Position numbers and translations under genes: made by a program. A stretch of 57,531 nucleotides of DNA, taken from contig JACPIQ010000016.1 in assembly GCA_016188005.1 (NCBI GenBank), positions 1 to 57,531 on the forward strand, in the 5' to 3' direction. How positions within the stretch are numbered: the first letter of the stretch is position 1; each line of letters opens with the position of its first letter. This document shows positions 1 through 8,698 of the stretch, piece by piece. Origin of the DNA: Candidatus Rokuibacteriota bacterium. Lineage in GTDB: Bacteria > Methylomirabilota > Methylomirabilia > Rokubacteriales > CSP1-6. Below the pieces are notes generated by a model. It was given only the letters and a program-made list of their open reading frames with translations. It was not told the DNA's origin and did no database searches.

Positions 1-649
1 GGGCGATGGGGAAGATCTGGGTGCCGCGGGCCACGTACTCCTTGATGGGGTCGTTCTGGACCTGGAGCGTGAACCGCCCCGGATCGATGCCGCGCTTGCG
101 GCAGAGCGCGATGATCCAGGCCAGGAAGATCGGCCCGATGGCGTTGGCGGTGGTGAAGACGTGCCCCGCCTGCTCGACGTCGATCCCGTCGAAGAGCCGC
201 TCGACATCCGCCAGCGAGGAGAGGGCCACGCCCACGCGCCCGACCTCTCCCTGGGCCATCGGGTGGTCGGAATCGAGCCCGATCTGCGTCGGCAGGTCGA
301 GCGCCATGGAGACGCCGCCCGTGGCGCCCTGCTCGAGGAGGAACCGGTATCGCCGGTTGGCCTCCTCGGCCGAGCCGAAGCCGGCGTAGAACTCCCAGTG
401 CCAGAAGGCGTTGCGATAGCCGGCGGCATCGCGCCCGCGCGTGTAGGGGTACTCCCCGGGCAGCCCCAGGTCGGCGAGGTAGCCCCAGCCGGCCTCCGCC
501 ATCTCGGCGGGCGTGTACACGGGGCGCAGGTCGAAGCCGCTCGGCGTCGTGAAGCGGGGCTTCCGCCCGGCGCCCAGCGTCTCTCGGTTGTAGCGCTCCC
601 ACTGCTCGATCCGCTCCCGGATCTCCCTCAGCGTCTCCTCGTTCGACAT
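1..649 (-). CDS. Acyl-CoA mutase large subunit (methylmalonyl-CoA mutase-like), N-terminal part
   Basis: This is the first 216 residues of a B12-dependent acyl-CoA mutase large chain; the gene runs off the left edge. The visible part carries the family signatures GEYPYTRG, FAGFGSAEEANRRYRFLLEQ (written by the family as substrate-barrel wall), DLPTQIGLDSDHP and EGVGRVGV-like segments, and ends near QNDPIKEYVARGTQIFP. These belong to the TIM barrel that surrounds the acyl-CoA. The cobalamin domain may be a separate gene, as usual for the split mutases, and is not visible. ATG at 649 is preferred over the in-frame ATG at 655 because GGAGAGGAG lies just upstream of it. It is the most distal visible gene of the leftward operon. 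Whether the substrate is methylmalonyl-, isobutyryl- or another acyl-CoA cannot be told from this part. Confidence 0.85.
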   Translation of the reverse strand, partial: MSNEETLREIRERIEQWERYNRETLGAGRKPRFTTPSGFDLRPVYTPAEMAEAGWGYLADLGLPGEYPYTRGRDAAGYRNAFWHWEFYAGFGSAEEANRRYRFLLEQGATGGVSMALDLPTQIGLDSDHPMAQGEVGRVGVALSSLADVERLFDGIDVEQAGHVFTTANAIGPIFLAWIIALCRKRGIDPGRFTLQVQNDPIKEYVARGTQIFPIA

Positions 650-676
650 GCGCATCTCCTCTCCGGGCGCCTCGGC

Positions 677-1069
677 CTAACCCGGCGCGGGCCGGAACTG
701 GAAGACTGCTGTCCCGCCGGGCCGGGCCGGCGCCACGGTCAGCTCGACGGCCATCCCCGGCGCCGCTGTCCCCTCCTCCGGCAGGACGCCCGTGATCGGG
801 CAGAAGACGATCGGTCCCTCCGCGAGCTCCACGAGCGCGACGATGTACGGCGGCTCGAAGCCGATGGGGGCGTGGTGGACCACCGCGCTCGATCGGATGC
901 GGCCGCGGCGCCCGACGGCCACCTCGTCGACCGGCTCGGCCCCGCAGCCGCCGCACACCGGGCGCGCCGGGAACGAGATGAAGCCGCAGGCGCGACACCG
1001 GCTGCCAACCAGATGCGGCGGCTCCCCGGGGGGCTGGCGATACACGCCGGCGCCGGGTGCGGCCGTCAT
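677..1069 (-). CDS. DUF35 OB-fold / zinc-ribbon protein, thiolase partner
   Basis: A 130-residue protein with an N-terminal zinc ribbon (CRACGFISFPARPVCGGCG, about residues 27-45) followed by a DUF35 OB-fold. Proteins of this family bind a neighbouring thiolase or HMG-CoA synthase and help channel acyl-CoA; BbsA/BbsB of benzylsuccinate degradation is one studied pair. The ATG overlaps the stop of the upstream thiolase gene as ATGA, which fixes the start and implies translational coupling and a 1:1 complex. The next gene downstream is the mutase, after a 27-bp gap. Confidence 0.85.
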   Translation of the reverse strand: MTAAPGAGVYRQPPGEPPHLVGSRCRACGFISFPARPVCGGCGAEPVDEVAVGRRGRIRSSAVVHHAPIGFEPPYIVALVELAEGPIVFCPITGVLPEEGTAAPGMAVELTVAPARPGGTAVFQFRPAPG

Positions 1070-2232
1070 CGGGCGAGCACCGTGGCCACACCCGCCGCCG
1101 AGTCCCCCTCGAGCCACCCGCCGCTGTTCTGGGCCAGGGCCACCCGGGCCCTGGCGATCTGCCGCCCCTGGGCCTCGCCGCGGAGCTGCCACACGGCCTC
1201 GGCGATCTGCGCGAGTCCTGTGGCGCCGACGGGATGGCCGCGGGAGGTCAGCCCGCCGCTGGGGTTGAAGGGGATCCGCCCCGTGTGGCAGGTGTCGCCA
1301 GCCTCGAGGAGGCGAGCCGCCTCGCCCGCCTTGCAGAAGCCGAGATCCTCATAGTACAGGAGCTCGCCCGGCGAGGTGGCGTCGTGGCACTCGACCATGT
1401 CGATGTCCTCGGGCCCGAGCCCCGCCTGCTCGTAGGCGGCCTGGACGGTGCGCGACGCCGTGGAGAGCTGGCCCTCGCGGCCCGCGCCGAGCGCGCCCGA
1501 GCGGAGCTGGCAGGCCAGCACCCGGATGGCGTCGGCCCGCGCCCGCCGGCGCGCGACCTCGGCGCTGCAGAGCAGCGCCGCCGCGGCCCCGTCGCTGATC
1601 GACGAGCACATGAGGAGCCGGATCGGCCCCGCGATCGGGCGCGAGGCGAGGACTTCCTCGGCCGTGACGTCCTTCCGGTGCTGCGCGTACGGGTTCAGCC
1701 GCCCGTGCCGGTGGCTCTTCACGGTGACCTCGGCGAGGTGACGCAGGGCGAGGCTCCCGCTCGCCAGCCGCGCCTGGATCCGCATGGCGTAGATCGCGGT
1801 GAACTGCAGCCCCATGTCGTGCGTCAGCTCCACGTCCGCCGAGGCGGCCAGCGCGCGCAGCGTCTGGCCCGTGTCGCCCACGAACATCTTCTCGGCGCCG
1901 ACGGCCAGCGCGACGTCGCAGGCCCCGGCACTCACCGCGAGGACAGCCTGGTGGAAGGCCGTGGCGCCGCTGGCGCAGGCGTTCTCGACATTCACCACGG
2001 GCACGCCGGCGATCCCGGCCTCGCGCAGCGCGATCTGGCCGCGGATCGACTCCTGCCCGGTCAGGAGCCCCCCGAGGGCGTTGGCGAAGAACGCGGCCTG
2101 CACCTCCCGCGGGCCGACGCCGGCGTCGCGGAGGGCCGCCCGGGCGGCGGTCCCGGCCAGCGCCCGCAGCGGCGTGTCGGGAAACCGCCCGAAGGGATGC
2201 ATGCCCACGCCCAGGACGACGACCTCACGCAT
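1066..2232 (-). CDS. Thiolase family protein (SCP-x/acetyl-CoA acetyltransferase type)
   Basis: A 388-residue thiolase. The nucleophile is Cys86 in NVENACASGATA, and the catalytic His is near residue 333 in SRGHPVGATG. The second Cys of classical biosynthetic thiolases is replaced in the C-terminal stretch QNSGGWLEGD, as in the SCP-x/lipid-transfer subgroup, which usually works with a DUF35 protein. That partner follows directly with an ATGA overlap. In this operon it most likely cleaves a 3-ketoacyl-CoA made from the acid activated by the CoA ligase encoded further upstream. It has no signal peptide or membrane segment and should be cytoplasmic. Its start lies 10 bp after the stop of the substrate-binding protein gene. 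Confidence 0.85.
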   Translation of the reverse strand: MREVVVLGVGMHPFGRFPDTPLRALAGTAARAALRDAGVGPREVQAAFFANALGGLLTGQESIRGQIALREAGIAGVPVVNVENACASGATAFHQAVLAVSAGACDVALAVGAEKMFVGDTGQTLRALAASADVELTHDMGLQFTAIYAMRIQARLASGSLALRHLAEVTVKSHRHGRLNPYAQHRKDVTAEEVLASRPIAGPIRLLMCSSISDGAAAALLCSAEVARRRARADAIRVLACQLRSGALGAGREGQLSTASRTVQAAYEQAGLGPEDIDMVECHDATSPGELLYYEDLGFCKAGEAARLLEAGDTCHTGRIPFNPSGGLTSRGHPVGATGLAQIAEAVWQLRGEAQGRQIARARVALAQNSGGWLEGDSAAGVATVLAR

Positions 2233-2242
2233 GCGGAAGTCC

Positions 2243-3790
2243 TCAGCGCTCCAGCCAGGCGCGCGTGAGCCCGCCGCCGGCGAAGTTCAGGTATCCGCCC
2301 ACGTTGGTCTCGAACCCCTTCAGCGCGTTCGTCCAACCGAGGCTGGTCTCCGGGATGTTCGTCCAGATCAGGGGTGCCTCGTCGATGACCGTCTGGAGCA
2401 CCTGCGCGTAGATCTTCTTTCGCTCGCCGGGGTCCCGGGTCGTGGCCGCCAGCTCCAGCGACCGGTCGAGCGCCGGCGTCTTGAAGCCGGAGCGGTTGTT
2501 GCTCGCCTCCTCCGCGGAGTGGAACATCCGGCGGTAGAAGTCGTCCGGATCATACCGCGCGCTGTACCAGAGATAAAACAGGTTGAAGTCGCGCTTGTTC
2601 ACGCGGGCCACCCACGTGGCGAGGTCGGTGACGTCCAGCTTCAGCGTGATGCCGATCTTCTTGAGCTGGGACTGCAGGACCTGCCCGCCCGCGACGAACT
2701 CCGCCCAGCCGGTCGACACGAGGATGGGCACCTCGAGCCCGCCGGCGAGGCCGGCCTCCGCCATCAGCTTGCGGGCCCGGGCAAGGTCGTGCTCGCGCTC
2801 CCGGACCTCGAGGTGCCAGGGCGAGTCCTTGGGGAAGGGCTGGTTCGTCGCCTGGGCATGGCCCCAGAGGTGCCCGTCGATCAGCGCCTTCTTGTCCACC
2901 GCGTGGGCGATGGCCTGCCGCACCCGCGGGTCGTCGAAGGGGGGCTTCCGCGTGTTGAAGACGATGTACGAGGGGAAGGAGCCGGGGCCCGTGTAGATTG
3001 TGATGTTCCTCGCGCCGCCACGGAGTCCGTCCACGTCCTTGAAGGGCACGTCCTGGATGACGTCGAGGTCGCCGGCGCGCAGACCCGCGAGACGCGTGTT
3101 GCCGTCGGCGATCGGACGGACGACCACCTCGTCGATGTGCGGCAGTCCCTTCTCACGGTAGCCCTTGAACCGCCGGAGGCGGACGTACTCGTTGGTCTTC
3201 CACTCGACCAGTTCCCAGGGGCCGGTCCCCACCGCCCGGCTCACGCCGCCTTCCGCCGGCAGCGTGCTGGCGGGGAGGATCGGCACGCGGACGGTGGCGA
3301 CCTTCGTGAGGAACGGCGCGAAGGGTTGCTTGAGCACGATTCTCACGCGCTGGGGATCGACGGCGGTGATGCCCTGGACCAGGGCGAAGTCGCTCCGCTG
3401 GGCGGACGCGGTCCTGGGGTTCATGATCCGCTCCAGCGACGCCTTGACGTCCTCGGCGGTCAGGCGCTGGCCGTTGTGGAACTGCACCCCCGGCCGCAGG
3501 TTGAAGAGGTACTCGAGGCCGCTGCCGGAGACCTGCCACGACTCGGCCAGCGCGGGCTTCAGCTCGAAGTTCTTCCCGACGTCGGTGAGGCCGTCGAGGC
3601 AGAGCGTGAACAGGTTGAAGTTCGTGATCGAGCGGTACTTGTGCGGGTCGGGATCGTCGAGGGCCGTCGACAGGGCGACGCGCAGGGTCCCCCCCGCCTT
3701 CGGCGCCTGCTGGGCCGCCGCCGTTCCTCGCAGACCCGCGACCATCACCGCCGCCCCAGCCCCCCTCAGCACCTCTCGCCGACTGACCAT
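2243..3790 (-). CDS. ABC transporter substrate-binding protein, family 5 (peptide/nickel type)
   Basis: A 515-residue periplasmic binding protein of the DppA/OppA class. The start at 3790 follows GGAGGAGAGATC; a longer reading frame upstream has no ribosome site. The N-terminus MVSRREVLRGAGAAV has a twin-arginine-like signal and no lipobox, so export through Tat is likely. Family features include TLRVALSTALDDPDPHKY near the mature start, LRPGVQFHNGQRLTAEDVK, and VRQAIAHAVDKKALI. Two permease genes precede it, and it is followed by the thiolase gene. Family-5 binders take up peptides, but also opines, oligosaccharides and organic acids, so the operon context makes an organic acid or conjugate plausible. 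Confidence 0.88.
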   Translation of the reverse strand: MVSRREVLRGAGAAVMVAGLRGTAAAQQAPKAGGTLRVALSTALDDPDPHKYRSITNFNLFTLCLDGLTDVGKNFELKPALAESWQVSGSGLEYLFNLRPGVQFHNGQRLTAEDVKASLERIMNPRTASAQRSDFALVQGITAVDPQRVRIVLKQPFAPFLTKVATVRVPILPASTLPAEGGVSRAVGTGPWELVEWKTNEYVRLRRFKGYREKGLPHIDEVVVRPIADGNTRLAGLRAGDLDVIQDVPFKDVDGLRGGARNITIYTGPGSFPSYIVFNTRKPPFDDPRVRQAIAHAVDKKALIDGHLWGHAQATNQPFPKDSPWHLEVREREHDLARARKLMAEAGLAGGLEVPILVSTGWAEFVAGGQVLQSQLKKIGITLKLDVTDLATWVARVNKRDFNLFYLWYSARYDPDDFYRRMFHSAEEASNNRSGFKTPALDRSLELAATTRDPGERKKIYAQVLQTVIDEAPLIWTNIPETSLGWTNALKGFETNVGGYLNFAGGGLTRAWLER

Positions 3791-3847
3791 GATCTCTCCT
3801 CCTTGTCCCGTCAGGCGCACGCCAGCCGCGCCCGCCTCCGGCACGCT

Positions 3848-4795
3848 TCACGCGACACGGACCCTCGGATCGAGTGCCGAGTACAGCACATCGACTGCGG
3901 TGTTGATCACGACGAAGAGCACGCCGACCACGAGCGTGACCCCCTGCACCACCGGGTAGTCCCGGGCGAAGATGGAGTGGACGACCAGCCAGCCGATCCC
4001 CGGCCAGCTGAAGACCTGCTCGACGACCACCGCGCCGCCCAGCAGGGTCCCGAACTGCAGCCCCACCACGGTGACAGTCGGGATGAGCGCGTTCTTGAGC
4101 GCGTGCTTCCAGACGACGCCGCGCTCGCTGAGGCCCTTGGCCCGGGCCGTCCGCACGTAGTCCTGCCCGATGGCCTCGAGGACCGACGAGCGCACCATGC
4201 GGGTGACGACGCCGGCCATCGCGAGCCCGAGCGTGAGGGCGGGCAGGACGAGGTACTGCAGGGCCTCTCCGGGATGCGTGATGAGGCTCGCGTACCCCTG
4301 GGAGGGGAGCCACCCGAGCCCGAGCGCGAAGCCGAGGACGAGGAGGATGCCGAGCCAGAAGTTCGGCACGGACACGCCCAGGAGAGCGATGACCATCGCG
4401 GCGTAGTCGGCGGCCGTATTGCGCCGGACGGCCGCCACGATGCCGAGCGGCAGCGCCACCGCCAGCGCCACCAGCGCGCTGGCGGTGGCCAGCAGCAGCG
4501 TCTTCGGCAGCTTGTCCGCGATGAGCGCCAGGACGCTCTCGCGGTTCCGCACCGAGCGGCCGAGGTCGCCGCGCCCCACCCGCCCGACCCACCGGAGGTA
4601 CTGGTGCGGCAGGCTCAGGTCGAGGCCCAGCTCGTGGCGCAGCGCCTGGCGGGCCTCGGCGTCCACCTGATCGGAGCCCATCATGACGTCCACCGGGTCG
4701 CCGGGGATGAGGCGCAGCACTCCGAAGACGATGACGGACATGAGGAAGAGCACCGGGATCAGCACGAGGACGCGGCGCGCCAGGAACTCGATCAT
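3848..4795 (-). CDS. ABC transporter permease, DppB type
   Basis: A 315-residue inner-membrane permease with the DppB-type N-terminus (FLARRVLVLIPVLFLMSVIVF forms membrane segment 1), then RLIPGDPV, which is diagnostic of this family. Five further hydrophobic segments follow, with an EAA-like loop around RTARAKGLSERGVVWKHALK that contacts the ATPase. It pairs with the DppC-type permease whose stop overlaps its start (ATGA at 4795-4792). A 57-bp gap separates it from the binding protein gene. No ATPase gene lies in the visible part of the operon. Confidence 0.9.
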   Translation of the reverse strand: MIEFLARRVLVLIPVLFLMSVIVFGVLRLIPGDPVDVMMGSDQVDAEARQALRHELGLDLSLPHQYLRWVGRVGRGDLGRSVRNRESVLALIADKLPKTLLLATASALVALAVALPLGIVAAVRRNTAADYAAMVIALLGVSVPNFWLGILLVLGFALGLGWLPSQGYASLITHPGEALQYLVLPALTLGLAMAGVVTRMVRSSVLEAIGQDYVRTARAKGLSERGVVWKHALKNALIPTVTVVGLQFGTLLGGAVVVEQVFSWPGIGWLVVHSIFARDYPVVQGVTLVVGVLFVVINTAVDVLYSALDPRVRVA

Positions 4796-5673
4796 CGCCC
4801 GCCCCTGGCGGGCGCCAGCGCCATGGCGCCGCCCGCGCTGCGGCCCAGCTCGGAGCGCAGCCGCGGGTCGAGAGCATCGCGCAGCCCGTCGCCCATCAGG
4901 TTGAAGCCGAGGACGGCCAGGCAGATGGCGAGGCCGGGAAAGATCGCCACCAGCGGCGCCCGCTCGAGGAAGCCCCGCGCCTCGAAGAGCATGGTGCCCC
5001 AGCTCGGCGTCGGGGGCGGCATCCCGACCCCGATGAAGCTCAGGCTCGACTCGATGATGATGGCCTGCGCGAAGCTCGCGCTGGCCTGCACCAGGAGCGG
5101 CGCCCAGCAGTTGGGCAGGATCTCGCGGGTGAGGACGGCGAAGCCCGACTGGCCGAGCGCCTTCGCCGCGACCACGTACTCCTTCTCGCGCTCGGCGAGG
5201 GCGGCCGCCCGGGCGATGCGCGCGAAGATCGGCGCGTAGCGGACGCCGATGGCGATCATCACGTTGGTGATGTCCGGACCGAGCGCGGCGACGATGGCCA
5301 GCGCGAGCAGGATGGCGGGAAACGCCAGGATGGCGTCCATGATCCGCATCGCGACGTGGTCGAACATCCCCCCGAGGAAGGCGGCGGCCGCCCCGAGGGG
5401 GAGACCGAGGGCGAACCCGATGGCCACCGCCACCAGGCCGACCTGCACCGAGATGCGGGCGCCGTGGAGAATCCGGGCGAGCAGGTCGCGGCCGAACTGG
5501 TCCGTCCCGAGGGCGTGCTTGCCGCTCGGCGTCTGCAGCCGGGCGCCGAGGTCCATCGCCAGCGGGTCCTGGGTGCTCAGGACGGGCCCCACCGTGGCCG
5601 CCGACACCACCAGCAGCACGACGACCGCCCCGCCCAGGGCCAGGCGGTTGTGGGCGAACAGCCGCAGGGTCAC
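4792..5673 (-). CDS. ABC transporter permease, DppC type
   Basis: A 293-residue permease with an N-terminal membrane anchor (residues 10-30), a periplasmic loop containing HALGTDQFGRDLLARIL, typical of DppC, and then the five-helix core with the EAA loop around YVVAAKALGQSGFAVLTREI. The GTG start at 5673 overlaps the stop of the preceding small gene as GTGA, the same coupling used throughout this operon. It should form a heterodimer with the DppB-type subunit. The longer open frame that reaches back to 6432 is only a reading through the other genes. Confidence 0.88.
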   Translation of the reverse strand: MTLRLFAHNRLALGGAVVVLLVVSAATVGPVLSTQDPLAMDLGARLQTPSGKHALGTDQFGRDLLARILHGARISVQVGLVAVAIGFALGLPLGAAAAFLGGMFDHVAMRIMDAILAFPAILLALAIVAALGPDITNVMIAIGVRYAPIFARIARAAALAEREKEYVVAAKALGQSGFAVLTREILPNCWAPLLVQASASFAQAIIIESSLSFIGVGMPPPTPSWGTMLFEARGFLERAPLVAIFPGLAICLAVLGFNLMGDGLRDALDPRLRSELGRSAGGAMALAPARGGR

Positions 5674-5996
5674 GGGGCCTCGGGCAACTCGATCGTCATG
5701 TCGAGCAGCAGACAGCTGAGCGCCTTGCCGTGGATGTCGAGCATGAGTGTGCGGGTCACGCCGCCGCCGAGGGCGTCCTTCAGCAGGACGTTGAAGGCGC
5801 CGAGCGCAGGGGCGTCGTAGCGCACGACCTCGCCCCGCACGAGCGCGCTGCAGTGCGCCTTGATGCGCTCCGGCGTCAGGACGCGCGCCAGCAGCGGGTA
5901 GTGCTCGCGCTTCCAGGGGATGATCGAGACCATCGCGTCGCGCCCCTTGTCCCCCGAGCGGGCGTGAGCGATCTCGCGCAGGCGCACCGTGGCCAT
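5670..5996 (-). CDS. AtuA-like small partner (ferredoxin-fold domain)
   Basis: A 108-residue protein matching the short C-terminal domain that is either fused to AtuA-family proteins or encoded next to them. The N-terminal signature is LREIAHARSGDKGRDA. It starts 6 bp after the stop of the AtuA-like gene and ends in a GTGA overlap with the permease gene. The split arrangement suggests that the two chains form one enzyme. The biochemical role of this domain is not established. Confidence 0.8.
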   Translation of the reverse strand: MATVRLREIAHARSGDKGRDAMVSIIPWKREHYPLLARVLTPERIKAHCSALVRGEVVRYDAPALGAFNVLLKDALGGGVTRTLMLDIHGKALSCLLLDMTIELPEAP

Positions 5997-6002
5997 CGCC
6001 TG

Positions 6003-7346
6003 TCAGCTCTCCGTCCACGTCAATCGGGTCTCGACGCGCTCGCGCGGCACCAGCGACGAGTAGACGGCGACGACGGGCCGGACCACCTTGCGCGCACCAC
6101 CCCCGCCCACGGGGCCCCACACGTACAGGCTCTCCACCTCGTCGCCCACCATGGCAGCGGCCGCCTCCGTCCGGGCGCGGCCGGCGACGCGCAGGCGCAC
6201 CTCGTACGGGGCGGGCGCCCAGGCGGGGGTGGCCGGACCGTGGACGGCGTCGAGTCCGATGAGATCCACCCGGAGCTCCTCGAGCTCGGCCTTGCGCATC
6301 TCGAGCCGCTGCCGGACGACCTCGCCCGCCAGCCGGGCGCGGTCGACGGCCCCGCTGCCCGCGTAGGAGATCTCTCCCTCGCCGATGAAGCCCTCGTGCA
6401 CGCCCACGCTCACCTTGAGCTCGGGCGGCCACGGCCGGGCCGTCACCCCGCTCACGCGGACCCGATCGCGCCCCGCCGCCTCGACGCGGGCCGCGCTGAA
6501 GTCGGCGACGCCGTCGGGCGTGATGTACGCCGCGGGATCATGCACCTCGTGGAGGATCTGCTCGAGCACGATGTCGGGGGTGACGAGGCCGCCCGTGCCC
6601 TCGAGCTTCGTGATCACGGCGGTGCCGTCCGGCGCCACCTCGGCCAGCGGGAACCCGGCCGCCGCGAGACCGGGGACCACCTTGTGCGGGGGATCGGCGT
6701 AGAAGCCGCCGGTGACGAGCGCGCCGCACTCGAGCAGGTGCCCCACGCCGATCCCGGCGCCGATCCGCGGCCAATCGTCGGCGGCCCACCCGTGCCCGTG
6801 GCGCAGGCAGGCGAGGTAGAGCGCCGGATCCGACACGCGCCCGCCGAGGACCACCTGGGCCCCGAGCCCGAGCGCCTGCACCAGCCCGTCGGCACCGATG
6901 TGGGCGTTCGCGGAGACGATCCGACCGGGGAGGGCACGGACCGGCAGGCCCGTCTCGGCCACCACCAGGTCCAGCGCGTCGAGCCGCGCCAGGAGATCGT
7001 CGCCCTCGAGGGCGGCGATGCGCACGCCCGTGAGGCCCTGCTCGCGCAGCACCGACGCGGCCCGGTCGGCGGCGCCCGCCGGATCGGCGGCGCCCATGTT
7101 GGAGACGATGCGCGCCCCGCGTGCCAGCGCGAGGGGCACGATCTGGCGGAAGCGTTCCTCCAGCCACGGGTCGAAGCCAGGCCCCTGGCGCAGGCGTCTG
7201 ACCTGGGCGAGCGCCAGCGTCCGCTCGGCGAGGCACTCGAAGACCAGGTAGTCGAGGTCGCCACGCGCGGCCATGTCGACACCGGGATCGATCCGATCCT
7301 CGGAGTAGGCGGCGCCGGTGCCGATCCGAACGGGGCGAGTCGTCAC
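6003..7346 (-). CDS. AtuA family protein (acyclic terpene utilisation A / DUF1446)
   Basis: About 447 residues, with the family landmarks GTGAAYSEDRI near the start, FECLAERTLALAQ, RIVSNMGAADP and IVSANAHIGADGLV. AtuA is required for acyclic terpene (citronellol/geraniol) catabolism in Pseudomonas, but its exact reaction is unresolved; related clusters process various branched or hydroxylated acids. GTG at 7346 overlaps the upstream stop as GTGA and is preferred; another GTG at 7361 is in frame. The gene sits between MmgE/PrpD and the ABC importer, so it probably acts on the imported acid or its CoA ester. No enzyme for geranyl-CoA carboxylation is visible, so terpene use itself is not supported. 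Confidence 0.85.
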   Translation of the reverse strand: MTTRPVRIGTGAAYSEDRIDPGVDMAARGDLDYLVFECLAERTLALAQVRRLRQGPGFDPWLEERFRQIVPLALARGARIVSNMGAADPAGAADRAASVLREQGLTGVRIAALEGDDLLARLDALDLVVAETGLPVRALPGRIVSANAHIGADGLVQALGLGAQVVLGGRVSDPALYLACLRHGHGWAADDWPRIGAGIGVGHLLECGALVTGGFYADPPHKVVPGLAAAGFPLAEVAPDGTAVITKLEGTGGLVTPDIVLEQILHEVHDPAAYITPDGVADFSAARVEAAGRDRVRVSGVTARPWPPELKVSVGVHEGFIGEGEISYAGSGAVDRARLAGEVVRQRLEMRKAELEELRVDLIGLDAVHGPATPAWAPAPYEVRLRVAGRARTEAAAAMVGDEVESLYVWGPVGGGGARKVVRPVVAVYSSLVPRERVETRLTWTES

Positions 7347-8698
7347 GATCGCACGCAACACTGGATCAGGGCCTTGACGGTCACGGCGCCGTCGATCGCG
7401 AGCGCCTCGTCGACCAGGCGGCGGACCTGGGCGGCGGGGAGGGGGATCTCGGGGGTCAGGGCGGTCACGAGGGCCACCGCCTCGGCCCGGTCGAAGTGGA
7501 GCCCGGCGCCGGGCTCGGAGGCGGCCTCGAGCCGGCGGCCGTCGGTGGTCGTGACGACCACGCGCGCCGAGAGCGGCGTCCGGTCCGGCTCGCCGTGGAG
7601 CATCACGCGGCGGGCGAGGCCCTGCCGGGTCGGATCGCTCGTGTCGAGGAGATCACGCCACACGATCGTGCCCGCCTGGAGCGCGGTCGCCACGCAGTAC
7701 TGCAGGCTCATCAGGGCCGCGCCGGGACCGCCGAAGGGGCCCGGGTTGTCCACGGCGGGGTAGCGCCGCTCGAAGTCGTTGATGGTGACCTCGACCCGCG
7801 CGATCGCCTCGGGCGCCAGCGGCTGGCGGGCGCGGATCTCGAGCGCGGTGCGCACGGGCACCTGGCTGATGCCGCTCACGGGGAGCCGCTTGAAGGTGTT
7901 CTCGAGGATCCGCCAGCGCCGGCCGAGGCCCAGTAGGGCGGCGTCGCCGCTGACCTCCCGGCCAGCGAATGCGCGATAGAACCCGCGCGGCCCCTCGAGC
8001 GCTGCGCTCGCTCCTGGCATCCCCTCGGCGGCCAGCTGGGCGGCCAGGAACCCGGTGCGCGAGGCGAGCCCCACCTGGATGTCCCACTCCGGCGTGCCCT
8101 CGAGCCAGGCCTGCGTGAGCCCGCCGGCCAGCGAGGCGCTGATCGCGATCGCATGCCCCAGGCGGTCGGCAGGCAGCCCGAGGATGCGCCCGACGGCCGC
8201 CGCCGCCCCGAACGGCCCGAAGATCCCGGTCGAGCGAAAGCCCCGCGGCGTGGTGTGCTCCGAGAACCCCTCGCCCACCGCCGCCATCACCTCGTAGCCC
8301 GCCACGACGCCCGCCACGAGATCCTCGCCGGAGGCCCCCGTCAGCTCGCTCGCCGCCAGGGCGGCCGGGATGATGACGGCGCCGAGGTGCGCGTTGGCGC
8401 CGGAATAGAAGTCGTCCTGCGTCCGGATGTGCATGAGGCAGGCGTTGGCGAAGCTCGCATCGGGCGCGGGCACGCGCCGGCCGTCGACGAGCAGGGTGGC
8501 GCCATCCGGGACCTCGGGCATCCGCCGCGCGAGGTCCATGGGCGGCAACGGCGGCCCCCACCCGGCCAGCGCGACCGCGAGGTCGTGCAGGACGACGAGT
8601 CGCGCGCGCTCGAGGACCGCCGGCGGGAGGTCGCGGGCCCGCACGGACGCGGCGAAGGCACCCAGCGCGGCGCTCAGCGAGGGGCGGGAGGCGCTCAC
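7343..8698 (-). CDS. MmgE/PrpD family protein (2-methylcitrate dehydratase-like)
   Basis: About 451 residues of the PrpD/MmgE fold: an all-helical N-terminal domain with HDLAVALAGWG, ANACLMHIRTQDDF, the central GAFGAAAA-like loop, and a C-terminal domain with TAEVEVTINDF-like sequence. Known members dehydrate 2-methylcitrate, act as cis-aconitate decarboxylases or epimerise iminodisuccinate, so the fold alone does not fix the reaction; dehydration of a hydroxy-polycarboxylic acid is the most economical guess. GTG at 8698 gives a GTGA overlap with the stop of the dehydrogenase gene; the adjacent GTG at 8701 is equally possible. Confidence 0.85.
   Translation of the reverse strand: MSASRPSLSAALGAFAASVRARDLPPAVLERARLVVLHDLAVALAGWGPPLPPMDLARRMPEVPDGATLLVDGRRVPAPDASFANACLMHIRTQDDFYSGANAHLGAVIIPAALAASELTGASGEDLVAGVVAGYEVMAAVGEGFSEHTTPRGFRSTGIFGPFGAAAAVGRILGLPADRLGHAIAISASLAGGLTQAWLEGTPEWDIQVGLASRTGFLAAQLAAEGMPGASAALEGPRGFYRAFAGREVSGDAALLGLGRRWRILENTFKRLPVSGISQVPVRTALEIRARQPLAPEAIARVEVTINDFERRYPAVDNPGPFGGPGAALMSLQYCVATALQAGTIVWRDLLDTSDPTRQGLARRVMLHGEPDRTPLSARVVVTTTDGRRLEAASEPGAGLHFDRAEAVALVTALTPEIPLPAAQVRRLVDEALAIDGAVTVKALIQCCVRS

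Noticed and set aside
3153-4877. Long minus-strand frame over the binding protein and DppB genes
   Set aside because: It is a second frame of the same strand with Arg/Gly/Ala-rich low-complexity translation; the true proteins have clear domains and ribosome sites.
1799-5239. Plus-strand open frame of 1146 codons across the thiolase and ABC transporter genes
   Set aside because: It is antisense to well-supported genes, has no family features and is Arg/Pro/His-rich, the normal shadow of GC-rich codon bias.
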